Source of the DNA: an uncultured Pelagibacteraceae bacterium
Lineage (GTDB): Bacteria > Pseudomonadota > Alphaproteobacteria > Pelagibacterales > Pelagibacteraceae
Direction of reading: 5' to 3'
Assembly: GCA_902518155.1 (NCBI GenBank)
Contig: CABYFA010000002.1
Coordinates: forward strand, 62,001-126,000
Length of the DNA stretch: 64,000 nucleotides
Position numbers and translations under genes: made by a program. Under the pieces are notes generated by a model that saw only the letters and a program-made list of their open reading frames with translations, made no database searches and had not been told where the DNA came from. Below are positions 8,026-16,310 of this stretch, one piece after another (within the stretch, counting starts at the first letter, position 1; every line of letters starts with the position of its first letter).

Positions 8026-9810
8026 ATGACTAAAATGACAACAGAAGAAGCTTTTGTAAAAGTTTTACAAATGCATGGTATTGAACACTCTTTTGGAATT
8101 ATTGGTTCAGCGTTCATGCCTATATCTGATATTTTCCCAGATGCAGGAATTACTTTTTGGGATGTGGCACACGAAACAAATGGTGGTTTAATTGCAGATG
8201 GTTACACAAGAGCTACAGGAAAAATGTCAATGGTCATCGCACAAAATGGTCCAGGTATAACAGGATTAGTAACACCAATTAAAACTGCTTATTGGAACCA
8301 CACACCTTTATTATTAGTAACCCCACAAGCTGCAAATAAAACTATGGGGCAAGGTGGTTTTCAAGAAGTAGAACAAATGAATTTATTTAAAGACATGGTT
8401 TGTTATCAAGAAGAGGTAAGAGATCCTTCAAGAATGGCTGAAGTTTTAAATAGAGTAATAGAAAAAGCAATAAGAGGTTCAGCACCAGCACAAATAAACG
8501 TTCCAAGAGATTATTGGTGTCAAGTGATCGATATAGACCTTCCTCCAATCGTTAGATTAGAAAGACAAGGTGGAGGTGCTGATGCAATCGCTAAAGCAGC
8601 AGATTTATTATCTAAAGCGAAATTTCCAGTAATTCTATCTGGAGCAGGTGTGGTTATTGGTGGCGCAATTGAGGAAACTAAAAAACTAGCTGAAAAACTT
8701 GATTCACCTGTTTGCTCTGGTTATCAACATAACGATAGTTTTCCAGGAAGTCATCCGTTGGCTGTTGGACCACTAGGATATAATGGATCAAAAGCTGCGA
8801 TGGAATTAATTTCTAAGGCTGATGTAGTTTTAGCTTTGGGAACAAGATTAAATCCTTTTTCAACTCTACCAGGTTATGGAATTGATTATTGGCCAAAAAA
8901 AGCAAGCATAATTCAAGTCGATATGAATCCAGATAGAATCGGATTAACTAAAAAAGTCACAGTTGGAATTAGTGGTGATGCAAAATTAGTGGCAACGCAG
9001 ATTTTAGAAAAATTATCATCAAATGCAGGCGATACGGATAGACAAAAAAGAAAAGATTTAATTCATCAGACAAAATCAGCATGGTTACAAAAATTATCAA
9101 GTTTAGATCACGAAGATGATGATGAAGGAACAGTTTGGAATAAAGAAGCTAGAGAAAGAGATAAAGATAGAATGTCACCAAGACAAGCTTGGAGAGCAAT
9201 CCAAGCAGGTATGCCTGAGGACGTAATTATATCAAGTGATATTGGAAATAACTGCGCAATTGGCAATGCCTATCCAACATTTGAAAAGCCAAGAAAATAT
9301 TTAGCGCCAGGTTTATTTGGCCCTTGTGGTTATGGTTTTCCATCAATACTAGGTGCTAAAATTGGTTGTCCGGATACACCTGTAATTGGTTTTGCAGGAG
9401 ATGGAGCATTTGGAATAAGCATGAACGAAATGAGTTCTTGTGCAAGAGAGGAGTGGCCTGCAATTACAATGGTAATTTTTAGAAACTACCAATGGGGTGC
9501 TGAAAAAAGAAATACAACTCTTTGGTTTGATAATAATTTTGTTGGCACAGAACTTGATCCAGAATTAAGTTTTGCAAAAGTAGCTGACGCTTGTGGTTTA
9601 AAAGGTGTTACTGTTAAGACTATGGCAGAGACTACAGCAGCAATTAAACAATCTTGCGAAGATCAAAAGAATGGTATTACAACATTTATTGAGGTGATTT
9701 TAAATCAAGAATTAGGTGAACCTTTCAGAAGAGATGCTATGAAAAAACCAGTTAGAGTTGCAGGAATTAATAAAGAAGATATGAAGAAACAGCCTTCTTT
9801 AAACTCCTAA
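8026..9810 (+). CDS. xsc: Sulfoacetaldehyde acetyltransferase
   Basis: Thiamine-diphosphate enzyme (594 residues, normal for Xsc) that converts sulfoacetaldehyde and phosphate to acetyl phosphate and sulfite, the desulfonation step of taurine and related sulfonates. The N-terminal domain begins TEEAFVKVLQMHGIEHSFGI and carries the Glu of the ThDP-activating region (DVAHETNGG). The C-terminal ThDP/metal motif is GFAGDGAFGISMNEMSS. The overall sequence pattern matches Xsc better than acetolactate synthase. No pta gene for acetyl phosphate follows. It diverges from suyAB, giving a sulfite-releasing pair. Confidence 0.92.
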   Translation: MTKMTTEEAFVKVLQMHGIEHSFGIIGSAFMPISDIFPDAGITFWDVAHETNGGLIADGYTRATGKMSMVIAQNGPGITGLVTPIKTAYWNHTPLLLVTPQAANKTMGQGGFQEVEQMNLFKDMVCYQEEVRDPSRMAEVLNRVIEKAIRGSAPAQINVPRDYWCQVIDIDLPPIVRLERQGGGADAIAKAADLLSKAKFPVILSGAGVVIGGAIEETKKLAEKLDSPVCSGYQHNDSFPGSHPLAVGPLGYNGSKAAMELISKADVVLALGTRLNPFSTLPGYGIDYWPKKASIIQVDMNPDRIGLTKKVTVGISGDAKLVATQILEKLSSNAGDTDRQKRKDLIHQTKSAWLQKLSSLDHEDDDEGTVWNKEARERDKDRMSPRQAWRAIQAGMPEDVIISSDIGNNCAIGNAYPTFEKPRKYLAPGLFGPCGYGFPSILGAKIGCPDTPVIGFAGDGAFGISMNEMSSCAREEWPAITMVIFRNYQWGAEKRNTTLWFDNNFVGTELDPELSFAKVADACGLKGVTVKTMAETTAAIKQSCEDQKNGITTFIEVILNQELGEPFRRDAMKKPVRVAGINKEDMKKQPSLNS

Positions 9811-9929
9811 TGTAAATCCATATCTGGCCAGTCTTTATCATTATATCTATCAAGCTCTTTTTTTGTGATAGGCCTGAATAATATCCATCCAATCACGATT
9901 ACTAGAGTTAATAGAATTAATGTTTGCAT
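9807..9929 (-). CDS. Small single-span membrane protein ORF
   Basis: A 40-codon ORF with an N-terminal hydrophobic span (MQTLILLTLVIVIGWILF) and a charged cytoplasmic-looking tail (RPITKKELDRYNDKDWPDMD). It begins eight bases after the methyltransferase stop on the same strand, so it would be the last gene of the minus-strand operon, and its stop overlaps the end of xsc by three bases. The clean membrane-plus-charged-tail layout and lack of another gene in this 126-base gap support coding. Function unknown. Confidence 0.5.
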   Translation of the reverse strand: MQTLILLTLVIVIGWILFRPITKKELDRYNDKDWPDMDLH

Positions 9930-9936
9930 AAATTTA

Positions 9937-10638
9937 TTAGGATTTTTTAATTACCAATATTAAATTTGAAGTCATAAAGAGAAGTCTATGTTTAATTATT
10001 TTGAAATTTTTAATTTCTAATTCTTTACAAATATCAATTAAATTGCTTTCAGATAATAAGTTTAAATTTTCTTCTGTTGAATAAAAATTTAACCCTATAA
10101 ATTTCAATATTTTTCTATGAATTTTTTTAGGTAACCAGTGAATAAGTGGTAAGTTAGTATGAAAATCTATTGGATAAAATCTATTGGGAGTTTGTATAAA
10201 AACATAATTTTTTGATAATCTCCAAGCTTCTTTAACAAAGGCAATTTGATTATCGTATGAACCAACGTGCTCTAAAGTTGCATTTGAATGCACAATATCA
10301 AATGACATATCTTTTAAATTTGTATTTATTCCATTTCCAATAATAAATTTACTAATATTTGAATATTTTTTTTCTAAAATATTACAATCCTGATCAGATA
10401 AGCACGTGATATTCTTATTGTTTCTAGTTTTTTCCAATATAACATTTTGTTCACTATCAAGTGAAGGTGTAGTTCCAATATCTAATAAAGATTGATTATC
10501 ATTATATTTAGTTAAATTTTTAAAATGATTAAAAAACTTTTCACGTGCATTTAATATGGTCTTTTTTATGAAACTGTAAAAAAAAGAATTTTTAGATTCT
10601 GAATAAGTTTGGACTCTATGTTTTATTTTTTCTTCCAT
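9937..10638 (-). CDS. Class I SAM-dependent methyltransferase
   Basis: Methyltransferase of the type-11 family, 233 residues. A degenerate SAM motif I, LLDIGTTPSLDSEQN, lies near residues 51-65 and motif IV/post-I is DIVHSNATLEHVGSYDNQ near 109-126. The following KEAWRLSKNYVFIQTPNRFYP segment is common in methyltransferases of lipids, quinones or surface sugars. No signal peptide. It is near the end of the GMC-TerC-SDR-M23 operon, 18 bases after the M23 gene. Substrate unknown. Confidence 0.75.
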   Translation of the reverse strand: MEEKIKHRVQTYSESKNSFFYSFIKKTILNAREKFFNHFKNLTKYNDNQSLLDIGTTPSLDSEQNVILEKTRNNKNITCLSDQDCNILEKKYSNISKFIIGNGINTNLKDMSFDIVHSNATLEHVGSYDNQIAFVKEAWRLSKNYVFIQTPNRFYPIDFHTNLPLIHWLPKKIHRKILKFIGLNFYSTEENLNLLSESNLIDICKELEIKNFKIIKHRLLFMTSNLILVIKKS

Positions 10639-10656
10639 AAATATTAAATTTAAATA

Positions 10657-11460
10657 TTAATTTATTACCGACATTGGGTCTAGTCTAGTCTGAAACCAAT
10701 TTACTCTAAAATCTAGATGCGGGCCAGTCGATCTTCCAGTTGAACCCACAGTTCCAATTATATCTCCTTGATTAATTTTATCTCCTACAGACACCATTAC
10801 ATTTTCAAGATGCGAATAAATAGTTGAGATGCCATGACCATGATCCATAATTATTGTTCCACCAGTATAATAAAGATCATCTTCTGCCATGGTGACAATT
10901 CCTGATCCAGATGACTTAATCATGGTTCCTTGTTTAGCAGCAATATCAATTCCATAATGAGGCCATTTAGGTTTACCATTTAAAATTCTCTGACTTCCAT
11001 AAACACCACTAATGATACCTTCAACTGGCATAATAAATTGATTTTTGAAAAAAGGTAAATCTGAGTTAATTGCTCTCGCTTCACCAATTTTATTATTTTC
11101 TTCTTTTATTCTTTTATAAACAGACTCTGGAGGTGTGACTTTACTTTCTTCTAAACCATCTATTCTTTGAATATTATATTTCCTTTTAAGAACTTTCTTA
11201 ATTATTTTATCTTTTTTTCCATTAACAATTTTTGTAATTGTTAAATCAAACTTTCTATCTCTATCTAGACCAAAAACAAAAAAACCATCCTCTGATACTT
11301 TGACTTGTTTTTTATCTATTATAATTTTTGCAGTTGGATCAGTCTGTCCAATAATAAAATGTCCTTGTAGAAATTTTCCTGTAAATTCTATTGCTATTGA
11401 ATGTGTAGGTATAAAACAAAAAATTAAAAAAAATAATTTAGTTATTATTTTGCAGTCCAT
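10657..11460 (-). CDS. Secreted M23 family metallopeptidase
   Basis: Periplasmic peptidoglycan hydrolase-like protein, 267 residues, with an N-terminal signal peptide (hydrophobic core LFFLIFCFIP, likely cut after about residue 23). A beta-rich N-terminal region precedes the LytM/M23 domain (about 143-264). Metal-site residues are His168 and Asp172 in HYGID, with His217 (YSHL) and His248. The last canonical ligand of the HxH motif is Asp250 (GPHLDFRV), not His, so activity may be altered. The start overlaps the end of the upstream SDR gene by 16 bases. Confidence 0.85.
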   Translation of the reverse strand: MDCKIITKLFFLIFCFIPTHSIAIEFTGKFLQGHFIIGQTDPTAKIIIDKKQVKVSEDGFFVFGLDRDRKFDLTITKIVNGKKDKIIKKVLKRKYNIQRIDGLEESKVTPPESVYKRIKEENNKIGEARAINSDLPFFKNQFIMPVEGIISGVYGSQRILNGKPKWPHYGIDIAAKQGTMIKSSGSGIVTMAEDDLYYTGGTIIMDHGHGISTIYSHLENVMVSVGDKINQGDIIGTVGSTGRSTGPHLDFRVNWFQTRLDPMSVIN

Positions 11461-12212
11461 CCACCATCAACCAATAACGAAGTTCCTGTAATCATCGATG
11501 CAGCATCAGAGGCAAGAAAAACAGCTGCACTTGAAACATCAGAAAGTTCAGCAAATTTTCCTAACGGAATATTTCCTAATACTTCTTTTTTAAATTTTTT
11601 ACTTTTTAAAAATTTTTTTGTCATTGGAGTAACCACAAATGTAGGACAAACTGTATTTACTCGTATGTTGTATTTTGCAAGATCAATAGACATACCTTTT
11701 GTTAATCCCTCTAAACCAAATTTTGTCATGTTATATACGCTTCGAATAGGACCGCCAACATGACCCATTTGTGATGACATGTTGACAATGGAACCACCAA
11801 TTTTTTTTCTATTTTTTGACCTGATCATCTTAAGAGCACACAGCTGAGCAAGGTTAAAAGTGGCCATCGTATTGATCTTTACAAGATATTCCATATTTTT
11901 AGTCTTCACTTTTGTAAAATGTTCAGGAATATTATTGCCTGCATTATTAATCAAAATATCTATTTTTGGTTGTTTATTAATAATGCCTTTAATTTCATTA
12001 TAATTTGTGATGTCACATACATAAGATTTACATTTTGACTTAAATTTTTTTATCTTTTTTGAAACTTCATCTAGATCTTTTTTAGTTCTACTAATTATAA
12101 TTAAATTTGCTCCAGCTTCTGCAAGTGCTATTGCGCAAGCTCTTCCAAGCCCTTTGCCAGCACCAGTGACAACTGCTGTTTTATTCTTTAAGTTATAATT
12201 TTTTAAATACAT
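11445..12212 (-). CDS. Short-chain dehydrogenase/reductase (SDR)
   Basis: Classical SDR, 255 residues, NAD(P)-dependent. Cofactor motif TGAGKGLG near residues 17-24, structural NNAG near residue 90, catalytic Ser (MSSQMG) and the YNMTK Tyr-x-x-x-Lys pair around 160-164; the C-terminus ends ITGTSLLVDGGWTAK, typical of the family. It follows the TerC gene almost without gap. In an operon with a GMC oxidoreductase it could act on the carbonyl product of an alcohol oxidation, but its substrate cannot be named. Confidence 0.88.
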   Translation of the reverse strand: MYLKNYNLKNKTAVVTGAGKGLGRACAIALAEAGANLIIISRTKKDLDEVSKKIKKFKSKCKSYVCDITNYNEIKGIINKQPKIDILINNAGNNIPEHFTKVKTKNMEYLVKINTMATFNLAQLCALKMIRSKNRKKIGGSIVNMSSQMGHVGGPIRSVYNMTKFGLEGLTKGMSIDLAKYNIRVNTVCPTFVVTPMTKKFLKSKKFKKEVLGNIPLGKFAELSDVSSAAVFLASDAASMITGTSLLVDGGWTAK

Positions 12213-12805
12213 TATAAAAACAATATTTTAATATCTGTGTAAATCAATTCAATAGCAACAATTAATATTGCAATCAAACCTGCCCAAGCAATCCATTTAT
12301 ACTTCTTAATCCAATTTGATATTAAAGTTGCCGCAAAGGCCATTAAGCCAATTGATAGAACCAAACCAAATACTAATAATCCATAATGATCTCCAGCTGC
12401 TCCGGCAACTCCCAAAACATTATCTAAGCTCATTGTAAAATCTGCTAAGAGGATTGTCCAAATCGCTTTGAAAAAACTAGAATTATCAACTTTTATATCA
12501 TCATGATTTTCAGAGCCTTTAATGACATCTAAATATAATTTGTAGACAATATAAAGAAGAAGCAAACCTCCAAAAAGCCTTAATCCAGTTATTTGAAGCA
12601 AATATGCAGTCAGTAGAGTTAAAATAATTCTTAAAACAACTGCACCACCAATTCCAAAAATAATAATTTTTCTTCTTTGCTCTAAAGGAAATTTTGATGC
12701 AACCATACCAATTATTATTGCATTGTCTCCTGCTAGCACTAAATCGATTAAAACAATTTGAGTTAATATAGTTAATTGTTCTGGTGTAAATAATTCAGCA
12801 AACAT
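12212..12805 (-). CDS. TerC family integral membrane protein
   Basis: Membrane protein of the TerC/YjbE family, about 197 residues with six to seven spans. The paired acidic signatures DLVLAGDNAIIIGMVA near residue 20 and DFTMSLDNVLGVAGAAGDH in the second half are the presumed metal-binding sites; several relatives take part in Mn2+ efflux or metal insertion. ATG 12805 shares one base with the upstream GMC stop (TGATG), so coupled translation is likely and this start is preferred over the TTG one codon earlier. No manganese riboswitch-like leader is possible, as the gene is internal to an operon. Confidence 0.85.
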   Translation of the reverse strand: MFAELFTPEQLTILTQIVLIDLVLAGDNAIIIGMVASKFPLEQRRKIIIFGIGGAVVLRIILTLLTAYLLQITGLRLFGGLLLLYIVYKLYLDVIKGSENHDDIKVDNSSFFKAIWTILLADFTMSLDNVLGVAGAAGDHYGLLVFGLVLSIGLMAFAATLISNWIKKYKWIAWAGLIAILIVAIELIYTDIKILFL

Positions 12806-14400
12806 CAATGGGTAAGTATCATATCTGCACCTTTTTCTGCAATCATTATTGTGGGTGCATTGGTATTACCTGATGTAATGTTTGGCATAATAGATGCATC
12901 AATTACTCTTAAATTTTCAATTCCTTTTACTTTTAGTTTTTCATCAACTACAGCCATATCATCTTGACCCATTTTACATGTGCCAACTGGATGAAAAATT
13001 GTTTGTGCAAAATCTGAACCTGCTTTTACAAGTTCCTCATTATCATTAATGTCAATACCTGGTCTATATTCCTCAGGTTTATATTTTTTAAATGTTTCAG
13101 ATTCCATGACAATTTTTCTTGTAAGTTTTAATCCTCTAGCTGCAATCATTCGGTCATGATCGGTTGAAAGATAATTCATTTTTATTTTTGCATATGTTCT
13201 GGAATCTTTATCTACAATACTCACATGACCTCTACTTGTAGGTCTAATATTTGAAACAGTAGGTGTGAAAGCATGAAAATCATGATTTTTAGTTGCTCCA
13301 AGCGTGTCCATGCTCATCGGTTGTACGTGCCATTGTAGATCTGGTAATTCTAATGAGGGATCACTTTTAGCAAACATACACATTTGGCTCGCTCCCATGG
13401 TCATTGGTCCACTTCGATTAAAAACATATTCCAGACCAATCATTAATTTTCCAAATAAACTATTAACCTTTTTATTTAGCGATTTAAGTCCTTGAATTTT
13501 ATATATAGGTCTAAACATCAAGTGGTCTTGTAAATTTTCACCCACACCTTTTAATTCTTGTACTATATCTATACCTAAGTTTTTTAGTTTTTGAGAATTT
13601 CCTATTCCAGAAGTTTGTAATATCTGAGGTGAACCTATCGAACCAGATGATAAAATTATTTCTTTATTACAAGTTAGCTTTTTAAGCTCATTACCTTGCC
13701 AGTATTCAATTCCTATTGCAGTTTTGCCTTTGAAATTAATTTTTTTAACATGAGCATTAGTTATTGTTTTTAAATTTTGTCTATTTTTTATTGGGTTTAA
13801 ATATCCAACTGCAGTACTGCATCTAAAGCCATCTTTTTCAGTAACTTGGAAATAACCACATCCATAATTATTGCCTGTATTAAAATCTTTTGTTTTAGGA
13901 ATTCCAAACTCTTCAGCGGCATTTTGAAATTCATTCAATAACGGTAATTGAATTCTTTGATCAGAAACTGAGAGAGGCCCTCCAATACCATGAAATTCAT
14001 CTTTTCCTCTCTCTTGGTTTTCTGCCTTTATAAAATATGGCAGAACATCATCCCAACCCCAACCAGTATTTCCTAATTGTCGCCAGATATCATAATCTCT
14101 GCTTTGTCCTCTAATATAAAGTAGTCCGTTGATTGAGGAGCTCCCACCTAATGTTTTACCTCTTGGATAACGAATTGACCTATTGTTCATTGAAGCATCA
14201 GGCTCAGTTTTATAACACCAATCAACAGATGGATTGTGCATGGTTTTAAAATATCCAACAGGAATGTGTATCCATGGATAGTTATCTTTTCCACCAGCTT
14301 CAATTAATACGACTTTATTGTTTGAATTTTCAGAAAGTCTATTTGCTAAAACACATCCTGCAGAACCTGCTCCAATAATTACGTAATCAAAATTTTCCAT
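12805..14400 (-). CDS. GMC family FAD-dependent oxidoreductase (choline dehydrogenase-like)
   Basis: Glucose-methanol-choline oxidoreductase, about 531 residues from the chosen start. The FAD motif FDYVIIGAGSAGCVLANRL begins at residue 3, followed by the GMC signature PRGKTLGGSSSINGLLYIRG and the C-terminal active-site block HPVGTCKMG and TSGNTNAPTIMIAEKGA. The frame opens 40 codons earlier, but family members start right before the FAD motif, so ATG 14400 is chosen. It could oxidise choline or another alcohol; no betB-like aldehyde dehydrogenase is adjacent, so BetA is not asserted. First gene of the minus-strand operon. Confidence 0.88.
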   Translation of the reverse strand: MENFDYVIIGAGSAGCVLANRLSENSNNKVVLIEAGGKDNYPWIHIPVGYFKTMHNPSVDWCYKTEPDASMNNRSIRYPRGKTLGGSSSINGLLYIRGQSRDYDIWRQLGNTGWGWDDVLPYFIKAENQERGKDEFHGIGGPLSVSDQRIQLPLLNEFQNAAEEFGIPKTKDFNTGNNYGCGYFQVTEKDGFRCSTAVGYLNPIKNRQNLKTITNAHVKKINFKGKTAIGIEYWQGNELKKLTCNKEIILSSGSIGSPQILQTSGIGNSQKLKNLGIDIVQELKGVGENLQDHLMFRPIYKIQGLKSLNKKVNSLFGKLMIGLEYVFNRSGPMTMGASQMCMFAKSDPSLELPDLQWHVQPMSMDTLGATKNHDFHAFTPTVSNIRPTSRGHVSIVDKDSRTYAKIKMNYLSTDHDRMIAARGLKLTRKIVMESETFKKYKPEEYRPGIDINDNEELVKAGSDFAQTIFHPVGTCKMGQDDMAVVDEKLKVKGIENLRVIDASIMPNITSGNTNAPTIMIAEKGADMILTH

Positions 14401-14460
14401 CAATAGTTGAATCGTTTTTAGTTTAAGCTTTTTTTTATTTTTACACTTATATTCATCAAT

Positions 14461-14474
14461 TGTCACTTGTGTCA
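14461..14474. promoter_or_regulatory. 14-bp dyad in the GMC-dctP divergent gap, possible operator
   Basis: TGTCAC (14461-14466) and GTGTCA (14469-14474) form an inverted repeat with one mismatched pair and a 2-base centre, located between the divergent GMC and dctP genes. Operators of GntR-like regulators often have this size and position. A second, AT-only style palindrome GTTAAATTTAAC lies at 14503-14514 next to the dctP ribosome binding site. No regulator gene is nearby; function is inference. Confidence 0.3.
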
Positions 14475-14531
14475 GGTTTGTTTTTCTGATTGAATTAAAC
14501 AAGTTAAATTTAACTAACAAGAGGATAAATA

Positions 14532-15626
14532 ATGAAAAAAATCATTTCGATGTTATTTGCAACAATTTTAGTTCTTGGATTTACTTCAAGTGCTAATGCT
14601 GCAAAAACATTAAAGTGTCAAACTGTTCTTAACACTAAAGCTGATGAAGTTAAAATGTTAAAGGACTTTACTGACACAGTAACTGAATTAACAAGTGGAT
14701 CATTAAAATTTGAAATATTACCAGCTGGTGCAGTTGTAGGAGTTAAAGAAACTCTAGATGCTGTTGATAAAGGTTTGATTGATTGTGGTTTCGCATGGAC
14801 TCACTATTGGTCAGGTGATCACCCAGCGGCTATGTTATTTGGTTCGCCAGTAGCTGGTGGTGGAGTAGGTATCGACAATATCGCATTCCTATCATGGTTC
14901 CAATATGGTGGTGGTAAAGAATTATACGACCAACTTTGGAAAGAAATGGGAAGAGATATTAAAGGATTTATGATTCAACCAGTTGGCCCTGAAGCTTTAG
15001 GTTGGTTTCCAAAACCAATTAAAGATATGGCTGACTTTAGAAAATATAAGTTCAGAACTCCTCCAGGAATTCCAGGACAAACTTATAAAGACATTGGTAT
15101 AGCGTCTGTTGCAATGGGTGGTGGAGATATTCTTCCAGCTCTTGAAGCAGGAACTATCGATGCTGCTGAGTGGTGTTGTCCAAAACCAGACTTAACATTT
15201 GGTTTTCAAAAAGTATTAAAGCACTATTACTTACAAGGTTTACACCAAGTAGTCGTAAATGCTGACTTTTATATTACTGGAAAAACATATAATGCTATGA
15301 GTGCTCATGAGAAAAAGTCACTTGAAGTAGCTGCTAATGCTTCATTAGCAAAATCTTTAAGTTACAGAATCTATGAGAATGGTAAAGCTTTACAAGAGCT
15401 TACTACTAAACATGGAGTAATTTTAGAAGATACACCTTCAGATTATTTCACAGAATATATGGCTGCAGCAAAAGCATCTTTAAATAAGAATGCTAAAGAA
15501 AATAAATTTTTTAATGAAGTTTACAATTCAATGAAAAATTTTGCTGATATTGCTGTTCCTTTCTGGAGTGGTGCTCAAATGTCTAATGCGAAGCTGGGAA
15601 TGGCTCACGCAGCAACATTAAAGTAA
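14532..15626 (+). CDS. dctP: TRAP transporter substrate-binding protein, DctP family
   Basis: Periplasmic solute-binding protein of a tripartite ATP-independent transporter, 364 residues. Signal peptide MKKIISMLFATILVLGFTSS with cleavage likely after SANA. The DctP signature region includes FRKYKFRTPPGIPGQTYKDIG near residue 175, carrying the Arg that binds a carboxylate, and ALEAGTIDAAEWCCP soon after. The EW-type block resembles binders of 2-oxo or hydroxy acids and related organic acids. A hairpin terminator follows, then dctQ and dctM, so this subunit is likely made in excess. Substrate not determined. Confidence 0.9.
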   Translation: MKKIISMLFATILVLGFTSSANAAKTLKCQTVLNTKADEVKMLKDFTDTVTELTSGSLKFEILPAGAVVGVKETLDAVDKGLIDCGFAWTHYWSGDHPAAMLFGSPVAGGGVGIDNIAFLSWFQYGGGKELYDQLWKEMGRDIKGFMIQPVGPEALGWFPKPIKDMADFRKYKFRTPPGIPGQTYKDIGIASVAMGGGDILPALEAGTIDAAEWCCPKPDLTFGFQKVLKHYYLQGLHQVVVNADFYITGKTYNAMSAHEKKSLEVAANASLAKSLSYRIYENGKALQELTTKHGVILEDTPSDYFTEYMAAAKASLNKNAKENKFFNEVYNSMKNFADIAVPFWSGAQMSNAKLGMAHAATLK

Positions 15627-15649
15627 TCAGTAATCAATCTTGATTTTTT

Positions 15650-15683
15650 AGAGCGGACTTTTAAAGTCCGCTCTAATTTTTTT
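15650..15683 (+). terminator. Rho-independent hairpin between dctP and dctQ
   Basis: AGAGCGGACTTT (15650-15661) and AAAGTCCGCTCT (15663-15674) are perfect inverted arms with a one-base centre (in practice a hairpin of 9-10 pairs), followed by AATTTTTTT. In DNA this AT-rich, a 12-bp GC-containing stem is very unlikely by chance. Its place after the binding-protein gene suggests partial termination that keeps dctQM transcripts lower than dctP. Confidence 0.9.
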
Positions 15684-15695
15684 AACTAAAATTTT

Positions 15696-16310
15696 ATGGC
15701 AGACGAACCTGGTAAACTAGATATCTCTGATGAAATGATTGCCGAAAGGCGAGGTGGATCAGGTAAAATGCCAACCGATATGCCATCATGGATGGCTAAA
15801 TCTATTGTTAATATTGATAAATTTAGTAAGTGGATTGGTAGTATTGTTTGTTGGATATTGATGCCACTCATTTTTGCAATGACCTACGAAGTTCTTGCAA
15901 GAAAATTATTTTTAGCACCAACAATTTGGGCTTACGACATAAGCCGTTTTCTTTATGGCGCATTATTTATGCTTGGTGCAGGATACGCTCTCTCTAGAGG
16001 AGTGCATATAAGAGCAGATTTTTTATACAGAAATTTTAAAATTAAAACACAAGGTCTTATTGATTTCTGGTTATATCTTTTATTTTATTTTCCAGGACTA
16101 ATTGTTTTTCTTTATATGACTATAGGTTTTGTTGAAGAGTCAATAAGAAGGGGTGAACGAGGTATGGATACTACTTGGATGCCCTATATGTGGCCCATCA
16201 AAACGTGTTTGTTACTTGGAATTATTTTTTTATTAATTCAAGGTTTTTCAGAATTACTAAAAAGTTATTGGGCAGCTAAAAAAGGTGAGTGGCCAGGAGG
16301 GAAAAAATGA
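15696..16310 (+). CDS. dctQ: TRAP transporter small membrane subunit, DctQ family
   Basis: Small permease subunit of the TRAP transporter, 204 residues. A 40-residue polar N-terminal extension precedes the usual four membrane spans (about 52-72, 90-107, 128-150 and 172-190). The conserved ALSRGVHIRADFLY block near residues 100-113 is the DctQ signature. Its stop TGA overlaps the dctM start (ATGA), showing coupled synthesis of the two membrane subunits. The long N-terminus is slightly unusual for DctQ. Confidence 0.88.
   Translation: MADEPGKLDISDEMIAERRGGSGKMPTDMPSWMAKSIVNIDKFSKWIGSIVCWILMPLIFAMTYEVLARKLFLAPTIWAYDISRFLYGALFMLGAGYALSRGVHIRADFLYRNFKIKTQGLIDFWLYLLFYFPGLIVFLYMTIGFVEESIRRGERGMDTTWMPYMWPIKTCLLLGIIFLLIQGFSELLKSYWAAKKGEWPGGKK

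Noticed and set aside
14401-14520. Forty-codon N-terminal extension of the GMC oxidoreductase
   Set aside because: The FAD motif of GMC proteins begins within a few residues of the true start, and the extension is Lys/Asn-rich with no similarity; ATG 14400 fits.
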